A stretch of DNA of 64,000 nt from Lathyrus oleraceus (taxonomy: Eukaryota > Streptophyta > Magnoliopsida > Fabales > Fabaceae): the NCBI RefSeq assembly GCF_024323335.1, contig NC_066581.1, forward strand, positions 436,988,238 to 437,052,237, written 5' to 3'. Below, piece by piece: positions 1 to 13,014 of this stretch; positions within the stretch are counted from its first letter, which is position 1, and each line of letters begins with the position of its first letter. Both the position numbers and the translations under genes were made by a program. Under the pieces are notes generated by a model that was not told the DNA's origin, did no database searches, and saw only the letters and a program-made list of their open reading frames with translations.

Positions 1-3000
1 TTGAAATTTCAAAACTTCCACCTCAAAATTCACCATGACCCAAGTTCCAAATAGAAAAGTGTTCAACATAAGAGTTGTTCCTCTTGATCTAAGCTTTCCA
101 AAGAGTCCTAATTCATTCATTTTGGATCAAGTTTGTTAGGTCTGTGCATGGTGTTAACAGGCCTGCATCAATTGGTAAAATCAAAACTTCAAATGATCAT
201 TTCACATTGCCTTGCCAATCAAGCTTTATTCAGTTGGTTTTGGACCTTAGTGTATTGCTTCATGGGCTTGTACACGCCCATGCAAGCTTGAACATGACAT
301 TGCCAAATTTGGAAAAAATTGCAAGTGTGCAAATAACACTTGAATTTGCTCTAAATATAGACCTTTTGAGCTCATTTAAGGGGATCCTTGCGTGCCAGCT
401 TCGCCTCCACTCTTCAAACCCTCTCAATTCAAAGGAAAACCTGATAATTTTCACTTGAAAATTGAGTTTGAATCTCACTGTTTGGAGATTCAAAAACTCC
501 AGGATCCAAAGTTTCTTACCATTCCTAATCCACTTCTACAAGCTATTGGAGCAAGATCAAACAAGAATTGAAGCAAGAGAGATCAAGTTCTGCACAATGT
601 TGAAGGTATTTTTCAGATTTTTTCTTCTTTTCGATTCTCACTCAATTATCATCAATTCTCTTGGATCTTTGGTGGTCTGAAGTCCTACCAATGTAGGCAA
701 GAAGATTGAGTTTCTTTGAGGTCAAATCGAAGCAACTCAGTTGACACACCTCAAAATTCAACTCCTCATATCTTTCTATATATTTGGAGTTAGTTAAAAT
801 TAAGGTCAGATTCGGGCTCTACGCCATTTTTTCTTTCAGATCATGTCCTCCTTTTTCATTTATGTCATGGTAATGATTGGACCAGTCCGGCCAAGGTCGC
901 CTGAGAAGACGACCGACGCTTTGCTCCGGCAATGATGTGGCGTGGTCCTGAACCATTGATCCAGTTTAAAATGTTTTAATCACAAGCGTTGGTTTGGATG
1001 ACCAGTTGTGTGGCACGCTGACTAAGTTCCATCATGGAACGCGCGTTTGTGTCCACTTGATCTTCCACCTCAATTAATGAGGGAGATCAAGTGGTCCACG
1101 TTTTTTTGTATTTTCTGATTTTCATTTTATTTCTTTGATTTTTATTAATTCATATTAATTTTAACATTTATCCAAAAAATATGAGAGTTTCACCAATTTT
1201 TTTTTAATAAAATCCTCTTTCACATTTTGAATTAAAATTATTTTTTGGATCATTATTAATATTTTTTATGATTTAGTTAATTTTATGATTATTTTTAATT
1301 GTTTAAAAATACTTTTAAGTTTCCCAAAATTCTGAAATTTTTTTTCCAAGGTCATTTGACATTGTTTGGCCTATGATAAATCTCATGGCCATTTCTTTGG
1401 TATTTTGTTGAGGTTTTAGGAAATTGACCAACCATATTTAATTTAATGCATTATTTTTTAGAATTTTTAAATTGAATAAATGCCAAATAATTGTGTTGAG
1501 CCATTTTAGTTGACTTTGTAAGTTTGACTTGTGTTGTTAGTCCCATGTCAAGATTAATTTGACTTTGCTAGGTTAAGATCATTGGATTTAGGGGATTTAT
1601 GGAATGTACATTCCATCTCCCAAAATGAATGAATGATCTTAATTTGGTAAAAGGCCTCCTTTGTCCAATTTGAGTTTGATCTATCTTCCCTCCCTCTTCA
1701 TCTCATTCCCCTTCTTTATGCATTCATGTCATGGACCTATGATATCTCTACTTCCTAAGGTTAGTTGATTGCAAAATCAACATAAGTATGGATGAGATTA
1801 GGACACCACTTTTGCATATTCTTTTTGTGTGTGGTATGTTTCATGAGCATAGTCCATTATACTATATCTCTAACATGCATTAACACCAAAATTCTATTGC
1901 CAGACTTTAAATAGTTCTAACTTCTACATAAGTCCAATTACGATTGCTTAATATAGTGCTAAATTTTGACACAAAGGGCATAGCATTCTAGTTAGTGAGA
2001 TTGTAAGTCTCCCCTCTTTCATGGTATTGTGTGGAAACTTGACCTTTTTTCATTCCTTTGGAAGATGTCTTGGTTCAAGAATCCATGCTTGTGGTAAGTG
2101 GGTTGAGTGTTCTCCAAAGAATGACTTAAAAAAAAGCAAAAGCATACTAACTTCTGACTCATTAACAACTAACATTTAATTTCAAGTCATTTACTTTAAT
2201 GCACTTTATTTTTTAAGCCTTATTCATTTACCATTATTCATATCATTATAATTGTTTATGTTAATGTCATTTTTTTACTTTGTCCATTTGGACCATATTT
2301 TGTGATATATTTTGTTTGTTTATATTGTGTTTGATTGTGTGGTCTTTGACCATTAATGTACATAATAAGAACAAAAACCCTAAAAAAAACACCTTGTGTG
2401 GACTGTTGGATAGATTTGAGACTATTGGACTTAGAATTTAGGCAATACTCCCTATGCAAAGGACTTGGCCAATGCCAACTTTCATGTAACCAAGTGCTTG
2501 TAATTTGAAACTTCATCTAATACATCATTGAAGATCCATTTGAGTTCATCTGCAACATGATCATTGTGAAGTTGTTATTTTGAACCTGTGACTTGTGGCA
2601 TTGTAGAATTCATCTGCTACATGGGCAAATTTGAAAAATATCATGGACTTGCTAAGCCTGGATGTGTCTATCTTTATTTTATGCCTTGCTCTTCAATTTG
2701 ATATTTTGTGCATTATTTTTTGCTTGATTCTAATGTCCAAGGGAATTTGGGTTTCTATATGACATTCTTGTCTATTGGATTGCAACCCATAACTCAGATC
2801 TTTTCAACTCTCAACTTTTAAATTTATGCTTAGGATTAGTCTCTTCATCTCTTCCCCACTTCTTAAACTTCAAAATCTTTCCCTCCTTTAAAAAAAACTT
2901 CTTTGTTTGTGCTTGTTTTTTCCAAACATAGACCATATTGCAAACTAGAAACTTTGGCTTTAAGCCATTGCATTTTCAAACTTCTTTTCTTAATCAAACT

Positions 3001-3535
3001 TGTAAATAGACTTGACCATACTTGACTTAAAATTTTCCAAAGCCAAAAAGAACTAACTCATTCAAACCATTTTTTAGGCCTTTGTACCTTTCAAACTTAA
3101 ATTTTGTTAAAAGCAATGTATCCACTTTGAAATTTATACCACGAACTACGAGGTTTTGATCCCTCATTTTTATATTGGTACGTACGCACAAGTCCGAAGG
3201 TCTTGTCAAACACAAAAATATAATTAATGAATTCTTTTCTCATCCCCCCATTCTATTTGCTTGCAACATCATTTGTACAAAATACACATGCACAAAAAAA
3301 AGGGCTCCCTAAGAGTACCTAGGACACTTTGGGTGCTAACACCTTCCCTCTGTGTAACCAACCCCCTTATCTGTAATCTCTGGAATTTTATTAGTTTTGA
3401 TATGAAAACTTCTTACTTTTGGATTTTGTTCGTACTTTTCCCTTTTCCCTTAGAAACAATAAAAGTGCGGTGGCGACTCTTATTATTTGATGTCTAGCTT
3501 ATCCATAGCTTGATGATCATGAATTTACCGCTACA
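1..3535 (+). mobile_element. Ogre-type LTR, copy 1 (left end outside window)
   Basis: Long terminal repeat of a Ty3/gypsy Ogre-like element, recognised by close similarity to 21596-24751, where the true start (TGTAAGACCCC) is visible, and by diverged similarity to 6863-10457, which abuts a primer-binding site. It ends in CTACA at 3535. Near the end it has an AATAAAAG polyadenylation-like signal followed by GGTGGCGACTCT (about 3469-3480). About 890 bp of the left end must lie upstream of the window. No primer site follows, so this is a 3' or solo LTR. Short reading frames in it are not convincing genes. Confidence 0.8.
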
Positions 3536-4593
3536 ACGTTAGCCCAAAAAAAATTACGTCATGCATCTAACATACATCAATTCAAAATATACATACACGT
3601 AAACATGAATACATAATACATGGCATAGGATTTGTGACCACTTTTAGAGGTTCAATCCCCAACTATACCAATACATTTCTCCAAGTGGGAACACTTACTA
3701 ACCTCCCCCAGTAGGTAACGCTCCCATAAGCACTTTTCATTAAAGGACTTATCCAGCAACCTCTCTCGCTAGGAATCTTTAAGAGGAATCTATCCAGTAG
3801 CCAGTCATCCTGAATGACCGTTATCAACCAGTGAGCAGGTCTTCACCTCTCACATTCCCTAGTTCACCAACATGTCCCACAGGCGGGATACGTTCTAACA
3901 CACCAGGGTTTCATCAATGTAAAGGGTTCTATCAATGGATTATGTCAATTGATGTTATCAATGGGTTTATCAAGGATTTTACCAAGGGGTTTATCAAGGA
4001 TTTTTATCAAGATTTTATGTCAAGGGATTTTATCAAGGGGTTCCATTATGAGTGATCAAGGTATCACTAGGGTCCTACACGATTTAGAACCATAAAAATC
4101 ATATGCAACTCTCACCCGAAGAGGTTGAGACTAATTATCAAAGGTTTCACTAGGGGTTCCAACAAGAGTTTCGTTAGGAAATACTCTCAGGAGTTTAACT
4201 CAGGTTTTTCATCAGAATTTATCATAGGGGTTTTATCAGATTTCTATTCAGGGTTTTATCAAAGGGATTCTACTAAGGTTACATCAAACAACAACTGGAG
4301 GATCGTCAAACTCCTACCTAATTCCCGTAATATGAATGTAAGAGCTTGGAAATCATACACAAGTTTCACCCAGACGGGCTGAAATTAACCAACAAGGTAG
4401 CACTATGGTTCCACCATAGGATGGTTCAGATGTTGATGGAGCTAAGGACTTTTCAGTCCTTGCTCATTCCCAGGGTATGCTGATTTCGTGGTCAAAATTA
4501 GGATTCCTCTATATATTTAATCATCTTATCCACGAGAAGATGAAGACTCATCGTCGTCATCATCTCGGTCTGAGATGGTTAAATAGGGGAAGC
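3536..4593 (+). mobile_element. 3' UTR of a second Ogre-like element (family C)
   Basis: Non-coding stretch between the end of an Ogre LTR and the start of another LTR. From about 3905 to 4290 it holds degenerate direct repeats of a TTATCAAGGG-type motif. It ends in TTAAATAGGGG plus four bases right before TGTCCCGCCC, the same arrangement seen before the 3' LTR of element B at 54780-54795. The internal coding part of this element is not in the window. The Ogre LTR on its left appears to have inserted into or recombined with this UTR. Confidence 0.6.
4579..4593 (+). promoter_or_regulatory. Polypurine-tract-like primer, family C
   Basis: A-rich then G-rich stretch (AAATAGGGGAAGC) directly before the LTR start TGTCCCGCCC. 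Its position and sequence match the plus-strand primer site before the 3' LTR of element B. Confidence 0.55.
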
Positions 4594-5042
4594 TGTCCCG
4601 CCCTAAATTTTGACCATCTCTTCTATCTATTTTTCAATTAACACAAACATAGTCATATATTCAACCTCGGGGCCTAAAAAGTCAAGGGGGACCATTTTGA
4701 CTTCTTAGTTCCTCTTAGGAGTTGATTTTAGTTTAGAGGTATTATTTAGACTTTTCAAAATAATATAATTTGTAGGATTATACTAAAAAGGGTTTATAAC
4801 TATTAAAATTAATTTTTAGAAAAAAATAGATATGATTAGTAATTATAATAGTATATCTTATTAAATTACAATATTTAAAAATATAAGTATTATATTAGGA
4901 TGTTAATTATTTAATAAAATTGTAGATTAATAGTTTAGGAGGTTTTAAAAAAAGATAGGTTAAAAGTTTAGTTAATTATTTAATAAAATTGTAGATTAAT
5001 AATTTGTTTTTTATTTAAGTATTTAGAAGTGTCATTTTATTA

Positions 5043-5108
5043 TGAACAAGTGTAATGGTCTAATGGAGGATAGTACAAGGGTAAGGAGTCATAAGTGTAA
5101 GAGGTCAT
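5043..5108 (+). repeat. tRNA-like (A/B box) segment in LTR C
   Basis: Contains TGGTCTAATGG, resembling a pol III A box, and GGTCATGAGTTAAATTCTC, a decayed B box. No paired acceptor stem is visible, so it is more likely an old tRNA-derived SINE than a tRNA gene. The duplicate copy is at about 25197-25265. Confidence 0.35.
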
Positions 5109-5499
5109 GAGTTAAATTCTCAAGCTACTCACTTTTACAATTTTTCTCGCCTTTTATGTTTTACTTTCACTAAACTTTATTTTAGAATTAAAAAATTCAC
5201 TTTTTACTTTTTATTTATTATTTTCGATTTTTTTATTAATTTATTTTTAATAAATATAAAATATTCATTTTTATGTTTTTAATGGAAAAATCAAAATCAA
5301 AATATTTTTTTATCATTATTATTATTAATAACCTATTTTATTATTTTAAATAAGTTATTTAATTTTTACTGTAATTCACCCAATCATGAATCCATCAAGA
5401 TTCATTGACTTGGGCTTTAAGGAAGAGAAAAAAATCAGATTAAATTAACTCATTCCAAAAATAGATAATCTCATTCAATTTTTGACCTAATTTTTTATC

Positions 5500-5507
5500 T
5501 ATAAAAA
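5500..5507 (+). promoter_or_regulatory. TATA box of LTR C
   Basis: TATAAAAA in an AT-rich U3 region. The equivalent in the duplicate copy is at 25648-25655. Assigned as the LTR promoter from its place within the LTR. Confidence 0.5.
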
Positions 5508-6862
5508 ATGCACATTTCCACACTTTCCATTTATCCACAATTTACAAACTTACTACCCTAAAGTTGGTGCTCTTCATATCGAAGGACAACAACAAATAAA
5601 AACCTTAATCCAATCTTCAACAGTCCCTTTAACTAAAGAAAAAAAAACAAGAGGAGGAGTCAAGGAAGAAGGAGAAAAACAGAGAAAGTGGAATTCTTCC
5701 CCCCGATAACTTTCGGACTGATAATTTCTTAGCTTATTATCCTTGGTATTGTGGTGTACTGTATGATTTATTTTTTCTGTAAAATTATAAAACTCTCATA
5801 TTTATGCAGAGTAATAAGTAGAGACTGTAAACCTTAGATCACCGATTTTTAAAAAGAATTTGTTTTTTTAAGTCATACTATGTAATAATCAAAATATTCG
5901 CAATTTGTTCCTAACCGCAACTCAAAATTTATTTCGAAACATAATCACAATCATAAATAGTTTTTACTAGTATTATAGGACTTTTTAAAAAAAAAAAACT
6001 TTTTTCAATGTTTCTTAAACGCAAATATTCAGCTTTTGTTTTAAATAGTTAATATTAATGAATACTTGTTGTAAAATTAATCATAGCCACAAATTATTAA
6101 AAAAAGATCATAACCCAAAAATTTGTTTTAGATTAAAAACATACTCAGGGTATCCCAATAAACCAGGAGTTTTTATGAAATACATGTGCACACGGTCAAT
6201 ACCCTGTCAAACAATCTGAGTTCCAAACCAATTTCAAATTAAAATCTATAGATTTTTCGGTACAGAGAAGAGGTACAAATAAGTCAAACCGTATTTAGAA
6301 AACTAGTATCATAGTAGTTCAGCAACATAACTAAGTTAGAGTCCAAAACAAAATGCTACAGTACCAAAATTAAAATTCATTCGAAACCCAATAGGATACA
6401 AACTGAAACCAAATATAAAAACATGACCAGATTCAGGAACTACAATTGAAACAAGGTCAGACATATTCAACCAAATACAAAGTCATAATAGAATTTAAAT
6501 CACAGTCAACATCATATCAAAACGCAACCCAATCGGAACTGAAGCAAAAAAGAATCAGAAAATCCCGACGAAACCAAAGCGAATCGAACCTTGCCTGAGT
6601 TCGTGAACCAGTTGAGATCGACCGTTCCCATCTCCATCTCCATCCGCAGTGATTCTTGCTCCGATCGGGATGCGTCGTTGCACAATCGTTTGAGCACACC
6701 CTTCTGTCATCGTCGGATCCGCTGTCACCATGCATCACCGCCATTGTTGTTGTGTTGAGAGTGGAAGAGAAATATCAAATACCCATGTATAGAGAGATGA
6801 GGGTTTGAAGTAGGATATCTTTTTAGTATGCTTTTTAATTATTCATTTTGTTTATTTATATT

Positions 6863-9800
6863 AGAAACATAATTAGAAACGTTTCAATTATGTTTGATTT
6901 TCCAAATTTCCACCTCAAAATTAATCATGATCAAAGCTTCAAATGGAAAGGTTTTCAACATGAAATTTGTTCCCCTTGATCTTACCTTTCTAAAAAGTCC
7001 AAAATCACCTCATTTTGCCAAGTATTGAGTAACTTGCGTATGGCTTTTCTTCAAGGTTCCATTTGGATGAATCTCATGACCAGTTTTTATTTCCAATTGC
7101 ATGACTACATGACACACTTTCAGGATTGCTGATGATCAATTTTGGACATTTTGAAATCATTTGACGGGCCTATCACACGGCCATGCATCCATACAAGTGA
7201 GACTTACTACTTTTGTCTATTGGATGGAAGTGGGTGGAAATCAATTGCATTGCCTATAAATTCAACCCCTCATGCTCAGAATAAGGGACACCTTGCCCAA
7301 GCTTTGATCCTGCAACCATACCCCTCACTATTAAAGGATAAACTTGAAGGTTTTCAATTGAAAATTGAGTTTCAATTTCACTTCTATTTTGAAGTTGAAA
7401 CTCCAAGAATCCAAGCCCTTCCTTGATTCGATTCACTTCCTGGAAGCATCTGAAGTCAAGTCAAGGACAATTGGAAGCAAGATCAAGCCAGATTCAAGCT
7501 CCCTCAAAGGTAATTTTTCAGAAACTTCATCTCTTTGATTCTCTCTCAATTCTTCATCATTCTCTTTGATTTTTGGTTGGCTGAAGTCCTACCAATGTAG
7601 GCAACAAGATTGAGTTGCTTTGAGGTCAAATCGAAGCAACTCAGTTCATGATCCTCAAAATTCAAATCTTTTAATATACTTGGAATTGGAGAAAATTGTG
7701 GCCAGATTCGAGCTCCAGGGCATTTTTCCTTTAAATCCATGTCCTTTTTTTCATTTTAGTGGTGGTTGATGGTGGACCAGTCCGGTGAGGTCCACCGGAG
7801 AAGAAGACCGGAGCCCTAGCTCCGGTGGTGTGTTGGCACACCTCCTGACCATCTGATCATGTTTAAACGTTTTAATCCTGACCCTCCATCCTAATTACCA
7901 CGTGTAGACTTACGTTGACTGCAGAATATGATGGAAGCACACGCTTGGCCATCAGATCTGACACCTCAATTAGTGAGGGAGATCTGATGGCCCTTGTTTT
8001 TTTTAATCCAAAAAATATGGAACTTTCACCAAAAATCTTTAAATATTTGTCTGTTCCACATTCTGAATTAAAATTATTTTTTGGATTAATTTTGATATTT
8101 TTCATGAATTAAATGTTTTTGTGCATATTTTTAATTGTTTAAAAATACTTCGGACTTTTCAAAAATCATGAAATTTTTTGTCTAAGGTCCTTTGACCTTG
8201 TTTGACATAGTATAAATCCCTTGTCCATTTATTTGTGTTTTGAAGGGATTTTAGGTTTTGACCAAATGAAAATGTAGTTTAATTCATTTTTAAATTATTT
8301 TTTAATTGATTAAATGTTTAAAAATATTGTTGACCCATTTTTATGGTCTTGTGATGTTTGACTATCTATTTGGGCCTTGGTCATGATTGATTTGACTTTT
8401 GTTGGATCAAAACCATTGGATTTAGGGGATTGATGAAATGTACATTTCATCTCCCAAAATGAATGGCTGGTTTTGATCAGATGAAATTCCTCTCATGATC
8501 AATTTGTGTTTCTATTTCCCGTTCCCCCTTTATCTTCATCCCTATTCTTCCCCATTCCCTCATTTGACCAATGAAATCTTTAATGTCTAAAAGATAATTG
8601 GTTCATCAATGACCTTGTGTCAGATGAATCAATACAAGGTCATTGATGAACCAAATCCCTTGCTTTAATAGTGTGGTATGTTTTAGGAGTTTGGTTCTTC
8701 ATACCAAATCTCTAACATGTGTTAACACCTAAATTTTTATTGCCCGACTTCAGATAGTTGTGACTTCTACATAAGTCCAATTAAGATTGCTTAACATAGA
8801 GCTATATTTGACCCTCAAGGCATATCATTCTAGTAAATGAGATTGTAAGTCTCTCATTCTTCATGGTATTTTGTGGAGACTTGACCTTTTTTCCTTTTAT
8901 AAGAGCTAGTGGCATACTTGTTGAATTATCCAAGTTGGAGCCATTCTCATGGAAGATGTTTTGGTTTAAGGATTCATACTTATGAATGAATGGTTGAGTG
9001 TTCTCCAAAGAATGACTTAATCAATTAAAATCACCTCTAACACTTGACTAACATTTGACTAACTATTAACTAACTCTTATTAATATTGCTTTACTTTCAA
9101 GTCATTTACTTTATGCAATTTAAATTTCAATCGTTTATCATTCATTGCCATTTACATCTCATTTAACTTGTTTATGTTTATGTCATTTTCACTTTGCTCA
9201 CTTGAGCCATACTTTGTGACTATATATATTTGTTTGTGGTCTTAGGACCTTAAAATATCTAATAACAAAAAAAAAACACTAAAAAAATATATGGTGGACT
9301 GTTGATCTTGATCTGCACTCTTGGACTTAGAATTAGGCAACATTCCCTGTACAAAAAGGACTTGGCCAATGTCAACATTTTGAGACTAAACTATTGTGAA
9401 TATAGCCTTCATAGATACAAGCCTTGGCATTTGTTTGAATTCATATGCTACTCTGCGTTGGTGCTTAATTGTTATTTTGATCTTGTGTCTAATGCTTTGT
9501 TCTAAGTTGATCAAGGAATATTTCATCTGATACCTTGAAAGACAATGCAGACTGCTAGCTTTTGGACTGCTTGCTTGGATGTGGCTATCTTTATTTGATG
9601 CCTTGATCTTCATGATGTATGGATATTGCTCATTTCTTATTGGTTATTGCTTGATTAAAGTCCAAAGAAAAATGGGTTTCTATATGACATTCGTGTCTGT
9701 TGGATTACATCCCATTGGTCAGATCTTTTCAACTCTTAACTTTTAATTTTGTGCTTAGGATAGCCTCTTCATCTCCTCTCACTTCTTAAATTTCAAGATC

Positions 9801-10457
9801 TCTTCCCCTTTTCAAAAACATTCTTTGCTTGTGATTTCAAACTTAGACTTTGTTTTAATACTTAGAAACTTTGGCCTTATACCATTGAATTTTCAAACTC
9901 TTTCTTGAATCAAATTTGTAAATAAACTTTATCATATTGACTTAAAATTTCAAAAGACAAAAATAATTAACAACTCCATTCAAACGTTTGGGCCTTTTGT
10001 GCCTCTTCTTATTAAAATTTTGTTAAAAGCAATCCACCAACTTATTTGAAATTTTTACCACGAACTACGAGGTTTTGATCCCTCATTTTTATGTTGGTAT
10101 GTAGGCACTAGACCAAAGGTCTTGTCAAACACAAAAATATAATGAATGAATTTTTTTCTCATCTCCATAATCTATTTTTTATCAAACATCTTTTATACCA
10201 AAAACACATGCACACATAAAATAGGGCTCCCTAGGAGTACCTAGGACACTTTGTGTGCTAACACCTTCCCTTTGTGTAACCAACCCCCTTACCTGTGATC
10301 TCTGGCATTTTATTAGTTTTGATTTGAAAACTTCTTACCTTTGGGTTTTGTTCGTACCTTTCCCTTTTCCTTTGGAAACAATAAAAGCGCAGTGGCGACT
10401 CTGGTTTTATTGACTTAAGCTTATCCATAGCTTGATGGTCATGAATTTATCACTACA
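6863..10457 (+). mobile_element. Diverged Ogre LTR: 5' LTR of element A (left-truncated)
   Basis: Similar along its length to the LTR at 1-3535 and 22440-24751, but clearly more diverged. Shared landmarks are a block around 7590-7640, a TATAAATT box at 7255, the GTGCTAACACCTTCCC motif near 10255-10275, and AATAAAAG plus TGGCGACTCTG near 10380-10403. It ends in CACTACA at 10457, ten bases before a primer-binding site, which makes it the 5' LTR of element A. Roughly the first 850-900 bp are missing, replaced by the family C block. It holds no convincing gene. Confidence 0.75.
7255..7262 (+). promoter_or_regulatory. TATA box of element A 5' LTR
   Basis: TATAAATT at the place where the related LTR copy 2 has TATAAATA (22840-22847). 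In copy 1 (near 345) the box has decayed to CTAAATATA. Confidence 0.5.
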
Positions 10458-10466
10458 GAAATTAAG

Positions 10467-10484
10467 TGGCGACCCTGCTGGGGA
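10467..10484 (+). other. Primer-binding site, tRNA-Arg type (element A)
   Basis: TGGCGACCCTGCTGGGGA lies ten bases after the LTR end. The pattern TGGCGACTCTGCTGGGG is the complement of a plant tRNA-Arg 3' end used by Ogre elements (family knowledge). One base differs here (ACCC for ACTC). Confidence 0.8.
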
Positions 10485-11340
10485 GTAGTCCTCAGTGGGT
10501 TTAGCCTCTCTTTTTTATGTGTATATATTTGTATATTTGATGTTTGTATATTATTTGTGTGATATAATATGTCTGTTGTGCTTGGTGATCTCTGAGTGGT
10601 GAGATAAGTTCTAACCCGAACTTGAGTATAAATAAGATAGGAGGATGGTATAGTCATGTTCAACTTGTATGGAGTAGTCCTTAACAAGTTGGCTTGGGAC
10701 CCATCTCCTTAGTGGAGACCTCTTTGGAGTTGTTAATGTCACACAAGTTATTTGTGGATAGGCATTACTTTCTCTAATTTGGGGTCCGAGAAGCTGAGGA
10801 CCGTAGAACATTTAACCCAACTTGGCCTATTTAGGACGTAGTGTGGAAACTGTTTAGTTGTGGACCTGATAACAGTTGTTACACGATAGTACACTCAGAT
10901 GAGTTTCTCTTGAGAATATTATGGGTTGATGAGTCAGTCATCCTAACCTATAATATCCGATATATGGGATTAAGACTCTGGGAACTTCTTAGAACATGAT
11001 CCATAGGTTTTTATCCTTAGTAAACTCCTTTAGGATGGTTCTTAACCTGATTCCATGCTCGTGACTCACAACAAACCCTTTGTTTCTCGGTTGATTCGAT
11101 CAAGTCTTTTCAATATCAATGGAACTTAGGTGTTGATAAGGTGAAAACCATAATCCACCAAAATGGATGATTGGTCTTGATAATGACTTGATCCATCCCT
11201 TGACCTTTGTTTGTGTTTACCTTGTATGTGATCCTTTGTTTGTGATTGTTGCATTCATGCATAAATGCACATCATAACATTCATCACAGAAAAATAAATT
11301 TCAAGAAAAATGAGGTCTTGTTTGCAAATGTTTTCAGACC
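10485..11340 (+). other. 5' leader of element A
   Basis: About 850 bp between primer site and ORF1 with no credible gene. It resembles in character the repeat-bearing leader of element B (43394-44272) but shows no clear tandem repeats. Confidence 0.55.
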
Positions 11341-12795
11341 ATGGATTATGGACGAAGGAACACTAAGAAGTACAGTTTCAGATGTCCTGATTTGAAAGAG
11401 CTAAGGAAGTTGTCATCCTTTGTACTAGATCCCTTAGACTTCAAGCAACGTCATGGGAAGCTTTTGTCAATATTATCTATTGATATGGTTAAAGGACTGC
11501 TGAGTGTTTTGGTTCAAGTCTATGACCCTCTCTACCGGTGTTTCACTTTTCCTGATTATCTGCTTGTACCTATGTTAGAGGAATATGTCCATCTCTTGGG
11601 AATACCCGTATCTGACAAGGTAGCTTTTAGTGGATTGGAGGAGATTCCAAGATCTCATGTCATAACTGAAGCTCTTCATCTGAAGAAGTCTGAGATTGAT
11701 GCTCATTGGGTAAAGAAAGGAGGTATTCTTGGGTTGATTTCTGAGTTCCTCATTGGTAAAGCTACTGTTTTTGCTCAAGCCGATATCATGGATGCTTTTG
11801 AAGCCATCTTTGTATTGCTCATCTATATTTTAGCTTTGTTCCTAACATTGACGGTTTTATTGATGTTAACGCCATTACAATCTTCTTGATTGGGAATCCC
11901 GTTCCTACTCTGTTGGGTGACATGTATTTCTCTTTGCATTGGAGGAATTCTAAAGGTGGTGGGACTATTGTATGCTACGTTCCTCTTCTGTACAAGTGGT
12001 TTATTTCGCACTTGCTTTAGACGCCTGCTTTCTTGGAGAACAAGCAATGTCTACAGTGGTCTCAGAGACTTATGTCTCTCACTAATGATCATTCTCATTG
12101 GTATGATTCTCATTGGTACACAAGGAGGAATCAACTACAACCCTTCTTTGGCCCATCGTCAACTCGGGTTCCCCTTAAGAGATAAACCTAATAACACTCA
12201 GTTAGAAGGTATATTTTATTAAGAAGGTAAAGATCCCCAACATTTGAAGCAGAGGATGATACATGCCTGGCATAATGTGCATAGGAAGGGAAGATCCGAG
12301 CTTTGTCCATGCAACAGTGTAGCTTTGGAAGCTTACACTATTTAGGGGAAGAAGAGAGCTTTGGAGCTGAAGATGTCGTACGCTTGTGAAAGACCTATGT
12401 ATTTGGTTGTGGCTGAGCCATCAACTCTCCTTAACCAAGATGTAGAGGAGTTGAAAGACGCACTTGCCAAGATGAAGCAAGAGAGAGATATGTGGGAAGA
12501 ACGGTTCCATGCTTTGAGCTGAAAGCATGAAGAGTTGCAGCTTGAGTCGAAAGACAAGGATACGCTTATTGAGATTCTTGAAGACTGAGCAGTGAAGAGA
12601 CAGAGAGAGCCAAATGGTCTATCTTCCTCTAGTATGCCTCAACCTTCTGGTGCTTGGAAGAAGATTGTTGATCAGCTAGTTCTTGAGAAGGCTCAGATGA
12701 AGATATCCTTTGACTCCGAAATTCAACGCATTCGAAGGATGTCTGCACCCACATCTAGATCATCTGATGTAGTCGCTAAGGGATCCTTAGGATAA
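11341..12795 (+). pseudogene. Ogre ORF1 protein, broken
   Basis: ORF1 is the extra gene between leader and gag that marks Ogre elements; its function is not settled. The first 182 codons (11341-11889) read well and contain PLYRCFTFPDYLLVPMLEEY and EALHLKKSEIDAHWVKKGG, typical of this family and related to the plant mobile domain. Around 11840 the frame shifts: a sensible continuation including NPVPTLLGDMYFSLHW lies in another frame. Further stops follow, then a short charged region up to 12795. There is no way to read a full protein. 12796-13014 holds only AT-rich spacer. Confidence 0.75.
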
Positions 12796-13014
12796 TAGTT
12801 TCCTTTTTTATTGTATTTATATTTTGGTTTCTGAAATTGTACTCAGTGTAATCCTTCCAAAATTTTATGAATAAAAAGAGATTTTTATCCAATTGTCATT
12901 ATGGTTATTATTTAATATATATTTGCAAAGTGTACTTCGTATGTTCCTTGAAATAAAACAATCAAAAACATCGAATCTCATGCATCATTTGCATAACAAG
13001 TTTTTTTCCGCCAG

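Larger units (their letters stand above)
4594..6862 (+). mobile_element. LTR of family C, copy 1
   Basis: LTR-like block starting TGTCCCGCCCTAAATTTTGA after a polypurine tract. It is AT-rich, with a TATAAAAA box at 5500-5507 followed by a plausible transcribed leader. From about 4619 the block recurs at 24751-26880. Its right end is judged only from where similarity to the Ogre LTR resumes (about 6862), so the exact terminus is uncertain. A minus-strand open stretch near 6517-6744 is present in both copies but has no recognisable family. Confidence 0.6.

Noticed and set aside
144..680. Small plus-strand genes in the Ogre LTR, repeated at 22622-23198
   Set aside because: They shift frame between copies and lie in the transcribed leader of the LTR. 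No family match.
6517..6744. Minus-strand gene starting MAVMHGDSGSDDD, also at 26529-26744
   Set aside because: Present in both copies only because the LTR is duplicated. Two frames are open over the same stretch, with no known domain and no splice or promoter context.
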